Shown here: one piece after another, positions 27,423 through 35,171 of the stretch
Layout: every line of letters starts with the position of its first letter
How positions within the stretch are numbered: the stretch's first letter is position 1
From: Pilimelia terevasa
GTDB lineage: Bacteria > Actinomycetota > Actinomycetes > Mycobacteriales > Micromonosporaceae
Length of the DNA: 64,000 bases
Reading direction: 5' to 3'
Assembly (NCBI RefSeq): GCF_014647915.1
Contig: NZ_BMQC01000002.1
Coordinates: 248,001-312,000 of the forward strand
Made by a program: the position numbers and the translations under genes
Notes under the pieces: model-generated
Seen by the model: only the letters and a program-made list of their open reading frames with translations
Told to the model about the DNA's origin: nothing
Databases searched by the model: none

Positions 27423-29267
27423 ATGGGATACCGGCTGGCGATGCTGTCGGCGGTGCTGGTGGCGGCGGCGGGTGCGACCTTGCCCACCTCGCCGGTATCC
27501 GCCGCCGGGGACGCCGCGACAGCGGCGGCCGGACGGGCCGGGCAGGTGCGGGTCAGCTCGGAGGTGTTCCTGCCGCGGGCGCCGGGCTCCACGCTCGACT
27601 GCCCCGAACCGGGTCCGGCGGAGAACCCCCGTGCGGCGGTGGGCGGTTACGACACGTTCCGGCTGGAGTCCGACGACGCGGACACCAAGGCGTTCCGCTA
27701 CGGCTTCGACGGCGGGCCGGACCCCGACAGGACGGTCCCGGTGGTCGGCGGTGTCGCCCTCATCCGGTCGTGGCAGGCGCAGCGGTCCGGGTGGCACGCG
27801 CTGTCCGTGCTGGCCGTGGACGGTGCGGGGCAGGCGACCGGATCGGCGACGTGCACGTTCCCCGTCTCGTCCCGGCGGTCCGTGGCTGAGTGGGCGATGA
27901 ACGAAGGTGCGGGCGCGGCCCAGATCGCGGACGCGCGGGCGCGCCTTCCGCTGCGGGTCGCCGCAGGCGCGATTCCGGGTGCACCCGGTCCGAAGTGTGC
28001 CGTCAGCGGCTGCCCGACCAGCCGCGCCGTGGGGCTGACCGGCGTCCGGGACAGCTACCTGGCCGGCCCGCCGGCCGACAGCATCAACGGTGCCGAATCG
28101 TTCTCGGTCAGCGCGTGGGCGTGGCGCGACGACGTGCCCGGCGCACGGTCGCTGCTGAGTGTCGATGGTGCTCGGGGCAGTCAGTTCTGGCTCGGCGCGA
28201 GCGCCGGTAAGTGGGTGTTCGCCGTCCGTGACTCCGACGCCTCCGACGCCGCTGCCACGACGGTGGCCAGCGCCGCCGACGCGGCCGCCCGGCGGTGGGT
28301 CCACCTGGCGGCGGTGTTCGACAGGTACCGCGGGACGGTGCAGCTTTTCGTCGATGGCAGGGCGGAGCCGGCGGTGAGCCGCGCCGCGCCGGGGTGGGGT
28401 GCGGCCGGCGCCGTGCAGGTCGGCCGCCGCAAGCTCGACGACGGTTACGGCGAGACGTGGACGGGCCTGGTCTCCGAGGCGGCCCTGTACGACCGGGTGC
28501 TCGTGGCGCCGGAGGTCGAGGCGCTGTCCGTCCGCCCGGCGACGCGGCAGGGCTACTGGCAGCTCAATCACACCCACGGCGGGGACGGCGAACAGGTCAG
28601 CCCCGAGCAGCGCGGCGGTGTGCCGATGGCGCTGGGCGGCGCCGCCCGCGTCGTTGACGCCGCCTCGGCCGGCGTCACGCCGTTGGTGGGTACCGGCTTC
28701 CTGGGCAGCCTGGACGGCCGCGACGGGTACGCCTTCGTCGAGAAGTCACCGATCGACACCTCGGACAGCTTCACCGTCGCCGCGCGGGTGCGCCTGTCCG
28801 CTGAGGGGTGTGGCAAGGGGGAGCCCATGGCGGTGCTGTCGCAGGCGGGCGTCCGCCGCGCTGCCTTCGAGGTCCGCTGTCGCTGGGAAGCGGACGACGA
28901 CGCGGGCCGCTGGGAGGTCGTCCTGACCGGCGGCGACGCGGTGGCCGCTAGGGAGCTGACCGTCCTCAGCGCGGTCCTGCTGTCCACCGACCGCGACGGC
29001 GAGCACCTCGCCGCGGTCGTCGACACGGCATCGCGCACCGTGCGGCTGTACGCGGACGGGAGGGCGATCGGCGCGGCGACGATGCCGGCGGACTTCGCGC
29101 CGTGGAACGCCGTCGCAGGACTTCAGGTCGGCCGGTCCAGGGTCGTCGGCGGCCGCTTCGGGCACTACCTCCGCGGCGAGGTCGACGACATCCGCGTCTA
29201 CCGCGGCGCGGCCGATCCCGCCACGGTGGCCCGGATGGCGGACAGCTACGAGCAGCCCGACTTGTAA
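27423..29267 (+). CDS. Secreted protein with two LamG/concanavalin-like domains
   Basis: 614 residues. A Sec signal peptide (MGYRLAMLSAVLVAAAGATLPTSPVSAAG) with an AxA site at about residue 26-28. A beta-rich N-terminal module follows. Two LamG-like jelly rolls are visible: about 205-350 (ESFSVSAWAWRDDVPGARSLLSVDG ... WVHLAAVFDRYRGTVQLFVDGR ... VQVGRRKLDDGYGETWTGLVSEAALYDRVL) and about 440-610 (DSFTVAARVRLS ... VAGLQVGRSRVVGGRFGHYLRGEVDDIRVYRGA). LamG domains bind glycans or proteins; the Streptomyces and Micromonospora relatives are surface or extracellular proteins of unknown role. No enzyme domain is visible. The gene ends 150 bp before padR. Confidence 0.85.
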   Translation: MGYRLAMLSAVLVAAAGATLPTSPVSAAGDAATAAAGRAGQVRVSSEVFLPRAPGSTLDCPEPGPAENPRAAVGGYDTFRLESDDADTKAFRYGFDGGPDPDRTVPVVGGVALIRSWQAQRSGWHALSVLAVDGAGQATGSATCTFPVSSRRSVAEWAMNEGAGAAQIADARARLPLRVAAGAIPGAPGPKCAVSGCPTSRAVGLTGVRDSYLAGPPADSINGAESFSVSAWAWRDDVPGARSLLSVDGARGSQFWLGASAGKWVFAVRDSDASDAAATTVASAADAAARRWVHLAAVFDRYRGTVQLFVDGRAEPAVSRAAPGWGAAGAVQVGRRKLDDGYGETWTGLVSEAALYDRVLVAPEVEALSVRPATRQGYWQLNHTHGGDGEQVSPEQRGGVPMALGGAARVVDAASAGVTPLVGTGFLGSLDGRDGYAFVEKSPIDTSDSFTVAARVRLSAEGCGKGEPMAVLSQAGVRRAAFEVRCRWEADDDAGRWEVVLTGGDAVAARELTVLSAVLLSTDRDGEHLAAVVDTASRTVRLYADGRAIGAATMPADFAPWNAVAGLQVGRSRVVGGRFGHYLRGEVDDIRVYRGAADPATVARMADSYEQPDL

Positions 29268-29358
29268 CAGCGCGTCGCGGGGCGCCTTCGATTCCGCGCG
29301 GCGGGAAACGCCCCTGCTGGCGGCCGAACGGCTCATCTCACTGTCGGTAGTACGGTGA

Positions 29359-29388
29359 TTGCCAGACCCTGATACCTAGAACTACTAT
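29359..29388 (+). promoter_or_regulatory. Predicted padR promoter
   Basis: TTGCCA, an 18-nt spacer and TACTAT. The -10 lies inside the palindromic operator, so repressor binding would block RNA polymerase. Start of transcription would be near 29395. Confidence 0.5.
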
Positions 29389-29404
29389 GCATTGCAGTTC
29401 TAGG
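29375..29404. promoter_or_regulatory. Palindromic operator, probably bound by the PadR repressor
   Basis: A perfect 9-bp inverted repeat CCTAGAACT-N12-AGTTCTAGG centred on TGCAT, 18 bp before the padR ATG. It is one of the few AT-rich stretches nearby. PadR dimers bind inverted repeats of this span, and the overlap with the predicted -10 suggests autorepression of padR and its partner. Confidence 0.7.
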
Positions 29405-29421
29405 GTTAGGGGCGGTTGCGC

Positions 29422-29796
29422 ATGCGCATCACGAAAGACCTGGTCGCCGCGTCGGCGACGCCGCTGGTGCTCGGGATCCTGGCCGAGGGGCAGAGCTACG
29501 GCTACGCCATCCTCCGGCAGGTCGACGAGCTGTCCGGCGGGCAACTGGAGTGGACCGAGGGGCTGCTGTACCCGCTGCTGCACCGGCTGGAGCGGCTCGG
29601 CCACGTCGACTCGGCCTGGGAGACCCCCGACGGGGGCCGGCGCCGCAAGTACTACCGGATCACCGAGCAGGGCCGCGCCGAGCTGGCCGCGCAGCGGCAG
29701 CAGTGGGCCGCGGTGGTCGAGACCCTGCGCGGTGTCTGGAGCGCCACGCAGTTCGTCAGGCCGATGCCGGCGCTGCTGTGGGAGGTGGGCGGATGA
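29422..29796 (+). CDS. PadR family transcriptional repressor
   Basis: 124 residues from ATG 29422. The winged-helix domain is typical: LVLGILAEGQSYGYAILRQVDELSGGQLEWTEGLLYPLLHRLERLGHVDSAWETPDGGRRRKYYRITEQGRAELAAQRQQWA. The E-G-x-L-Y-P-x-L-x-R-L core and YYRIT-x-x-G are the family marks. The C-terminal helix is short, as in the PadR-s2 group. The stop overlaps the start of the next gene (ATGA), which is the almost universal pairing of a PadR repressor with the membrane gene it controls. Confidence 0.93.
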   Translation: MRITKDLVAASATPLVLGILAEGQSYGYAILRQVDELSGGQLEWTEGLLYPLLHRLERLGHVDSAWETPDGGRRRKYYRITEQGRAELAAQRQQWAAVVETLRGVWSATQFVRPMPALLWEVGG

Positions 29797-31163
29797 CCGT
29801 CGGGAGCGACAATGAACTGGAGGGCCAGATCGCGGAGTGGCGGGCCTACATGGACCGCCGCCGGGAGCTGCACCGGCCCGACGCCGACGAGCTGGAGGAC
29901 CACCTCCGCGGCCGGATCGCCGACCTGACCGGCGCGGGACTGCGCCCCGACGAGGCGTTCCTCATCGCCGTCAAGCGGATGGGCAGCCTCGACGAGCTGT
30001 CCCGGGAGTTCGCCCGCGAGCACTCCGAGCGGCTGTGGAAGCAGCTCGTGTTGCCCGCCGAACCGGACCCGCCCGCCGCCGCCCGGTCCCGCCGGGACCT
30101 GCCGGTGATGCTGCTGTGCGCCGCCCTGGCCGCCGTGGCGATCAAGGTTCCGGGCCTGTTCGGGGTCGACATGGAGGAGGACGACACGCGCTTCTACGCG
30201 CTTAACCTCAGCCTGTTCGCCCTGCCGCCGATGGCCGCCTACTTCGCCTGGAAGCGCCAGGTCGGCGTACGCGTCGTCGCGGTGCTGGCGGCGCTGTTCG
30301 CCGTCGGCGGCGTCGCCGCCAACGCCTACCCGCTGGCGCAGGAGTCGCAGAGCATCGCGCTCACGGCGATCCACCTGCCGCTCGCGCTGTGGCTGGCCGT
30401 CGGCGTGGCCTACGTGGGCGGGGAGTGGGGCGAGAGCCGGCGGCGGATGGACTTCATCCGGTTCACTGGGGAGTGGCTGATCTACTTCGTGCTGCTCGGG
30501 TTGGGCGGCGGCGTGCTGATGGCGTTCACGGCCGGGACCTTCGAGGCCATCGGGGTCGACGCCCAGGTGGCGATCTTCCAGTGGGTGCTGCCGTGCGGCG
30601 CGATGGCCGCGGTGACGGTGGCGGCGTGGCTGGTGGAGGCCAAGCAGAGCGTCATCGAGAACATGGCGCCGGTGCTGACCCGCGTCTTCACGCCGCTGTT
30701 CGCGGTCGCGCTGTCGGCGTTCCTGGTCGCCGTCGTCTGGACCAACAACGGCATCGACATCGAGCGCGACGTCCTCATCATCTTCGACCTGCTGCTCGTC
30801 GTGGTGCTGGGCCTGCTGCTGTACGCCATCTCGGCGCGCGACCTGGCGGCACCGCCGGGGCTGTTCGACCGCCTGCAACTAGCCCTCGTGGTGAGCGCGC
30901 TGGTCATCGACGCGATGGTGCTCGTGGCGATCACCGGGCGGATCAGCGAGTGGGGCTTCAGCCCCAACAAGACGGCGGCGGTGGGGGAGAACCTCATCCT
31001 GCTCACCAACCTGGCGTGGTCGGCCTGGCTGTTCCTGGCCTTCGTGCGCGGGCGCGCGGCGTTCGCCCGGCTGGAGCTGTGGCAGACCCGCTACCTCGCG
31101 GCGTACGGCGCGTGGGCCTGGACGGTCGTGCTGGCCTTCCCGCTCGTCTTCCGCTTCGCCTGA
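29793..31163 (+). CDS. Membrane protein with an N-terminal 'permease prefix' domain, PadR-controlled
   Basis: 456 residues. The first 90 are soluble and helical: EGQIAEWRAYMDRRRELHRPDADELEDHLRGRIADLTGAGLRPDEAFLIAVKRMGSLDELSREFAREHSERLW, the 'permease prefix domain 1' (HAAS-like) seen in proteins encoded with PadR regulators. About ten membrane helices follow to the C-terminus. In related pairs PadR is released when a membrane stress ligand binds; the transported molecule, if any, is not known. Shares a transcript with padR by ATGA overlap. Confidence 0.75.
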   Translation: MTVGSDNELEGQIAEWRAYMDRRRELHRPDADELEDHLRGRIADLTGAGLRPDEAFLIAVKRMGSLDELSREFAREHSERLWKQLVLPAEPDPPAAARSRRDLPVMLLCAALAAVAIKVPGLFGVDMEEDDTRFYALNLSLFALPPMAAYFAWKRQVGVRVVAVLAALFAVGGVAANAYPLAQESQSIALTAIHLPLALWLAVGVAYVGGEWGESRRRMDFIRFTGEWLIYFVLLGLGGGVLMAFTAGTFEAIGVDAQVAIFQWVLPCGAMAAVTVAAWLVEAKQSVIENMAPVLTRVFTPLFAVALSAFLVAVVWTNNGIDIERDVLIIFDLLLVVVLGLLLYAISARDLAAPPGLFDRLQLALVVSALVIDAMVLVAITGRISEWGFSPNKTAAVGENLILLTNLAWSAWLFLAFVRGRAAFARLELWQTRYLAAYGAWAWTVVLAFPLVFRFA

Positions 31164-31201
31164 CCCGGGGACACCGGGGCCGAAACCCGGAGACGGCGAA
31201 A

Positions 31202-31249
31202 GCCCTGGCCGCCGGTGACATGACTTCTCATGCCACCGGGAGCCGGGGC
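31202..31249. terminator. Long imperfect hairpin between convergent genes
   Basis: Outer arms 31202-31217 and 31234-31249 pair imperfectly; the inner CATGA-CTTC-TCATG is a perfect 5-bp stem and loop. It lies 39 bp after the plus-strand stop and 38 bp after the minus-strand stop and may end both transcripts. Confidence 0.55.
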
Positions 31250-31287
31250 TTCCGCGTACCCGGGAACCGCGGTGCGGCGGCCGGGCG

Positions 31288-32148
31288 TTACTTCAGGACG
31301 ACGCCCTTGAGCTTGAGGAACGGCAGCGGGCTGATCGCGTTGGCGTGGGTCGCCGGGGGCGCGTGCACGTGGATCTCGAAGTGCAGGTGCGGGCCGGAGG
31401 AGTTGCCGGACGAACCGGTGATGCCGATGAGCTGCCCGGCGCTGACCCGCTGGCCGACGCTGACGAACGGCTTGCGGGCGAGGTGGCAGTACCGGGTCAC
31501 CACGTCGGCCGCGTGCACAATCTCCAGGTACCAGCCGCAGCCGCTGATGTTGACCGAGCCGTCCTTGTCGCAGCTGTAGCCGCGCGGGACGTTGCAGTAG
31601 ACGCCGATGACCTGGCCTGCCGCAGCCGCGCGCAGCGCCGCGCCCTTGCGGACGGCGATGTCGATGCCGTCGTGGCCGGGCCGCGACGCGGTGCGGAAGC
31701 CGCTGCCGGCGGCGCCGGGGACCGGGGCGGTCCAGCCGGACCGGCTGACGACGACGCCGGTGGCGGGCGTGCTCGGCTTGGCCACGGGCGGGGAGACCTG
31801 CCCGCCGGCGCCGCAGCGGGGGACGGCCGCCGTGCCGCGCACGACGTAGGCGTCCGAGGCGTACCGGCCGCCGGAGAGGCGGTTCCACAGGTTGGTGGTG
31901 CGGACGGTGCCGTAGATCTTCTGCCCGACCACCTGGCAGATCAGGGCGACACGGGTGCCGCTGGCGAGCTGGCTGGTCCGGGCGGACACCGTGGACGGGC
32001 CGGAGCGGATGTTGAGCTTGCCGCCGGAGACCTTGATGACGCCCATGGCGTTGGCGGCCGCGGCGGTGACCGGCGTGCCGGCGAACGTGCCGATCGCGAT
32101 GCCGAGCGTCGCCAGGATGCTGATCCCGATGTGGGCTGGCCTGCGCAT
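31288..32148 (-). CDS. Secreted M23 family metallopeptidase with an SH3-like domain
   Basis: 286 residues from ATG 32148, preceded by GGGGGAGGAAAC. The signal peptide is MRRPAHIGISILATLGIAIGTFAGTPVTAAAA. Residues about 37-108 form a bacterial SH3 domain (KLNIRSGPSTVSARTSQLASGTRV ... LWNRLSGGRYASDAYVVRG) that binds wall peptides. A Pro/Ser linker leads to the lysostaphin-like domain with zinc motifs HDGIDIAV and HLHF. Two extra cysteine-containing stretches (VYCNVPRGYSCDKDG, ISGCGWY) are inserted in the domain. Expected to cut peptidoglycan cross-links outside the cell. I looked for a c-di-AMP riboswitch in its leader and could not support one. Confidence 0.9.
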   Translation of the reverse strand: MRRPAHIGISILATLGIAIGTFAGTPVTAAAANAMGVIKVSGGKLNIRSGPSTVSARTSQLASGTRVALICQVVGQKIYGTVRTTNLWNRLSGGRYASDAYVVRGTAAVPRCGAGGQVSPPVAKPSTPATGVVVSRSGWTAPVPGAAGSGFRTASRPGHDGIDIAVRKGAALRAAAAGQVIGVYCNVPRGYSCDKDGSVNISGCGWYLEIVHAADVVTRYCHLARKPFVSVGQRVSAGQLIGITGSSGNSSGPHLHFEIHVHAPPATHANAISPLPFLKLKGVVLK

Positions 32149-32295
32149 GTGGTGTTTCCTCCCCCTGGGCACGTCGGGTGGTCGGTGCCCGGCTACCACG
32201 CTCCGGCAGGTGCGTGCGATCGCCGTTGCCCCTGGGATGCCATCCGGTTGCAGTCAGTGATGTCGATGCGTGGGGGTGCGCCCAGGCGTCGTCCG

Positions 32296-32324
32296 GGGAC
32301 CGCCCGGCGGTGCCGGCGGGTCCC
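32296..32324 (-). terminator. Hairpin after the signal peptidase gene
   Basis: GGGACC at 32296-32301 pairs with GGTCCC at 32319-32324, with further imperfect GC pairing inside the loop. It lies 17 bp after the signal-peptidase stop. Confidence 0.45.
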
Positions 32325-32341
32325 TGATCAGTGGGTACGGG

Positions 32342-33838
32342 TCAGTGCGGGGTGGGGCGCTTCGGCTGCCAGAGCACGATGATCGACACCAGTACGCCGA
32401 GGGCGGCCAGCGGCGGCCACTGCTTGTGCTGCATCCACAGGACGGGCAGGCCGACGACGGGGATCCGCAGGCGCGCGACGCCCCGGACCTTGTCCGCCTC
32501 CACCGGGGTGGAGTCGTTGGCCTTGTTGGCGTCGCCCTTGGTGATCACGGTGCCGTCCTTGCGGTGCCGGACGAGGCGGTGCAGCAGCAGCTTGCCCGGC
32601 TTGGCCGGGTCGTCCATGAGGATGACGCTGCCCTTGGGCAGCTTGGCCACGTCGGCCGCCTTGACCGGGGCGGTGGCCACGACGTCGCCGACGCGGATGG
32701 CCGGCGCCATGGACGCCGAGATGACCACCGATGTCTGCCAGCCGAACGCCACCGGGATCAGCGACCAGGCGAGCATCCCCACCGCCAGCGCCAGCGTCAG
32801 CCGCCGGACCAGCGACAGCGCGGTGACGCCGAGGTCGCCGGCCTTCTGGAGCGACGTCAGGCGCAGCGGGCCGGCCGGTGCCGACGGCGACGGCGCGGGG
32901 GAGGCAGCGGCGCGGGTCGCCCAGGCGGCGCCGGGGCCGATCCGGGCGGGAGCGGGACCGGGCACCGGGCGGACCGGCGCCGCGAACGTGGAGACAGGCG
33001 CCTCGCCGCCGCGCGCGGCGATGGCGGCGGAGAGCCCCAGCGGCGCGGTGGCGGGCGCGTGTACGGCGGCTGCGGGGGGCGCCTGTACCGGCGCGGGAGC
33101 CGGCGGAGCCGCGGCGACCGGGGACTGAGGTGCGGGAGCAGGCAGCGGCGGGGCAGTCGGCGGGGTCGGCGTGGTGCGGGGAGGCTCGACGGGAGCGGGC
33201 GGTACGTCGGTTTCCGGCCGCGGGTCCGGCACGGCGGTGGGGTGCGGGTGCTGTCCGGTCGCGGGAGTGTCCGGTGTGGGCGCCGAGGCCATTGGGACAG
33301 GCGCCATAGGCGGGACGGGTGCGACAGCGGGGACGGGTGCGACAGCCGGGATCGGTGCGACCGGGGGAGCGGGTGGGTCGAAGTCGCGCGGGCCGGCGTC
33401 GTCCGGGTCCGCGTCGGCCGGGTCGGCAGTGGTCGGCGCCTCCGCCGCGGACGGCTGCTCCGCGTCGTCGTACCCCGCGTCCGCGTCGTCGTTCTCCGCC
33501 TCCGCCTCATCGTTTCGGGCGTCCGCCTCGTTTCGTGCGTCCGCCTCGTCGTCGGGCCACGCGTCGGCCCCGTGGTTGCCCGCGTCGGCCGGACCGGTCC
33601 CGTACGCGGCCGGATCCGCCGCCCAGTCGGCCGGGACCGGCGGGTAGGCGTCGCGCTCCGGCTGCGGTACCGGGGGGGCGTTCGTGGTGTCGACGGCCAG
33701 GCCGGCGGTGTCCAGGGGCGCCAGGTCGGCGGCCGCGAGCGCGGCCTGCTCCAGCGGCCCCGGGGCCGGGGCCTGGGCGCGCCCACGCAGGCGCTGCCAG
33801 GGGCCGGGCCGGCCGCGGTGCCGAGCGGGTGCCGACAT
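32342..33838 (-). CDS. SipW-type signal peptidase I with a long disordered N-terminal region
   Basis: 498 residues; the catalytic part is the last 155. A membrane helix (about 348-366, LALAVGMLAWSLIPVAFG) leads to Ser376 in ISASMAPAIRVGDVV, His420 in LLLHRLVRH, then TKGDANKANDSTPV (about 434-445). The Ser/His dyad (His replacing the bacterial Lys) and GDxN...D motif define the ER/SipW type. A second helix (about 476-493) ends the protein. The first 340 residues are Ala/Pro/Asp-rich low complexity, unlike the roughly 190-residue SipW of Bacillus; part of this may be untranslated if an internal start is used, but GGAGGAGG precedes ATG 33838. It is divergent from two TasA-like substrates. Confidence 0.85.
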   Translation of the reverse strand: MSAPARHRGRPGPWQRLRGRAQAPAPGPLEQAALAAADLAPLDTAGLAVDTTNAPPVPQPERDAYPPVPADWAADPAAYGTGPADAGNHGADAWPDDEADARNEADARNDEAEAENDDADAGYDDAEQPSAAEAPTTADPADADPDDAGPRDFDPPAPPVAPIPAVAPVPAVAPVPPMAPVPMASAPTPDTPATGQHPHPTAVPDPRPETDVPPAPVEPPRTTPTPPTAPPLPAPAPQSPVAAAPPAPAPVQAPPAAAVHAPATAPLGLSAAIAARGGEAPVSTFAAPVRPVPGPAPARIGPGAAWATRAAASPAPSPSAPAGPLRLTSLQKAGDLGVTALSLVRRLTLALAVGMLAWSLIPVAFGWQTSVVISASMAPAIRVGDVVATAPVKAADVAKLPKGSVILMDDPAKPGKLLLHRLVRHRKDGTVITKGDANKANDSTPVEADKVRGVARLRIPVVGLPVLWMQHKQWPPLAALGVLVSIIVLWQPKRPTPH

Positions 33839-33927
33839 GTGGTGGTCCTCCTCCGACGTACTTCTTGCTACGCCAGCAAGGTCGGCGGCGGCGGGGGTGA
33901 CCTGAGCTGATCACCGCTAGCGCTCAT

Positions 33928-33944
33928 GCCGGCTCGGAGCCGGC
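33928..33944. promoter_or_regulatory. Perfect palindrome in the divergent control region of the TasA-like locus
   Basis: GCCGGCTC-G-GAGCCGGC, two 8-bp arms about one base, midway in the 146-bp gap between the signal peptidase gene and the operon for the TasA-like proteins. It may be a shared operator or a hairpin. No clear -10/-35 was found nearby. Confidence 0.4.
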
Positions 33945-33984
33945 CGATTAGGTGGGCCACAACGATCGCGGTTTGGAGGAACGG

Positions 33985-35169
33985 ATGCCCCGCGCCTACG
34001 GTCGACACTCTCACGACACCTGGCATGGCGTGTGGGCGATGCTGTTCTTCGGCTCGTTCGGCCTGCTCATGATCTTCGCCATGTCCCCGCAGGCGATCAA
34101 CGATCCGGTCAGGATGAGCCAGATCGCCAGCGTCGCGCTCAGCGACGACGACGGCGGCCAGTCGATGTTCAAGCTCAACCGCCTGGGCCCCGGCGCCCCG
34201 GTCAGCCGGTGCATCTCGGTGCGGTACGACGGCGGGCCCGGCGGCAGCGAGGTGCGCCTGATCGCCCAGAACGTCACGGACATCACCGCCGGCGGCGCCG
34301 GTCTGGCCAACCACATCCGGGTCCGGATCAGCCGCGGTACCGGCGGCAACTCGTCGTCCTGCGTCGGCTTCACCGGCTCGGCGATCTACTCCGGCTCGCG
34401 CAGCATCGCCGACCTGACCGCCGTCGGCGGCGTCGGCACCGGCTGGACGCCGACCCCGAACCAGACCCAGACCTTCCAGGTGACGGTGTGGCTGCGCAGC
34501 GACGCGCCGCAGCAGGCCCAGGGCGCCCGGTTCAACGCCGACCTCGCCTGGGGCATGGTGACCGTGGGCAGCGTGCCCGTGACCCCGACGACCCCGCCGG
34601 TGGTCGTGCCGACGACCGCGCCGCCGGTGGTGCCGGCGGTCCCCACGACCGCGCCCCCGGCGGAGCCGACGACGGTCCCGTCGCCGGCCGTGGTGACGAC
34701 GCCGCCGCAGCCCAACGCGAACCCGTCGCCGGCCCCCCGCGCACCCGACACCGGTACCGAGAAGACCACGCCGACGGCGGCGCCGGCGGCGCCCGGCGGC
34801 GGCGACCAGCGGAAGACCGGCGGCGGGGGCGAGAGTGCCAAGTCGCGCCCCGACGCGGCCAGGAGTCCGCTGGGCAGCGCCGTCCGCAACATCAAGAACG
34901 TCGCCGCGGGCGTGGCCAAGGGCATCACCGAGTTCACCAAGGCGGCCGGCACGGCCGCCCAGGGCGCGCTGCGCAAGCCGCAGTACACGTCCGTAGCCAT
35001 TGGACTGATGTTCCTGTTCCTGCTGGCGCAGGACCGGTTCGACCGGCGGGACCCGAAGCTGGCGCTGGCGCCGGTCACCCGAGAGCCGTACCTGATTTTC
35101 GCGGATTCGGCGGACGCTGCCGAAGAGACGAAGGAGTACGCGCGCTTCACCGAGCCCGAAGGGGGGTGA
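33985..35169 (+). CDS. Membrane-anchored TasA-like surface protein with a Pro/Thr stalk
   Basis: 394 residues from ATG 33985 (GGAGGA 4 nt upstream). A hydrophobic N-terminus (about 15-32) looks like a SipW-type signal. Residues about 42-190 form a beta-sandwich with VALSDDDGGQSMFKLNRLGPGAPVSRCISVRYDGG, parallel to the downstream TasA-like protein (TLTDDDGGSALFTVPDLAPGDTGNACIEVTYGG). A Pro/Thr-rich stalk (about 195-290) follows, then a basic helical part and a membrane helix (about 333-347, SVAIGLMFLFLLAQD) with a 45-residue tail. It would hold the domain away from the cell, as TapA anchors TasA fibres in Bacillus (analogy, not homology). The diguanylate cyclase starts 2 bp after its stop. Confidence 0.7.
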   Translation: MPRAYGRHSHDTWHGVWAMLFFGSFGLLMIFAMSPQAINDPVRMSQIASVALSDDDGGQSMFKLNRLGPGAPVSRCISVRYDGGPGGSEVRLIAQNVTDITAGGAGLANHIRVRISRGTGGNSSSCVGFTGSAIYSGSRSIADLTAVGGVGTGWTPTPNQTQTFQVTVWLRSDAPQQAQGARFNADLAWGMVTVGSVPVTPTTPPVVVPTTAPPVVPAVPTTAPPAEPTTVPSPAVVTTPPQPNANPSPAPRAPDTGTEKTTPTAAPAAPGGGDQRKTGGGGESAKSRPDAARSPLGSAVRNIKNVAAGVAKGITEFTKAAGTAAQGALRKPQYTSVAIGLMFLFLLAQDRFDRRDPKLALAPVTREPYLIFADSADAAEETKEYARFTEPEGG

Positions 35170-35171
35170 CC

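Noticed and set aside
32149-32341. c-di-AMP (ydaO) riboswitch in front of the M23 peptidase gene, as often seen for actinomycete wall hydrolases
   Set aside because: I could find only a simple GGGCAC...GTGCCC hairpin near the ribosome site and none of the conserved core blocks of that riboswitch.
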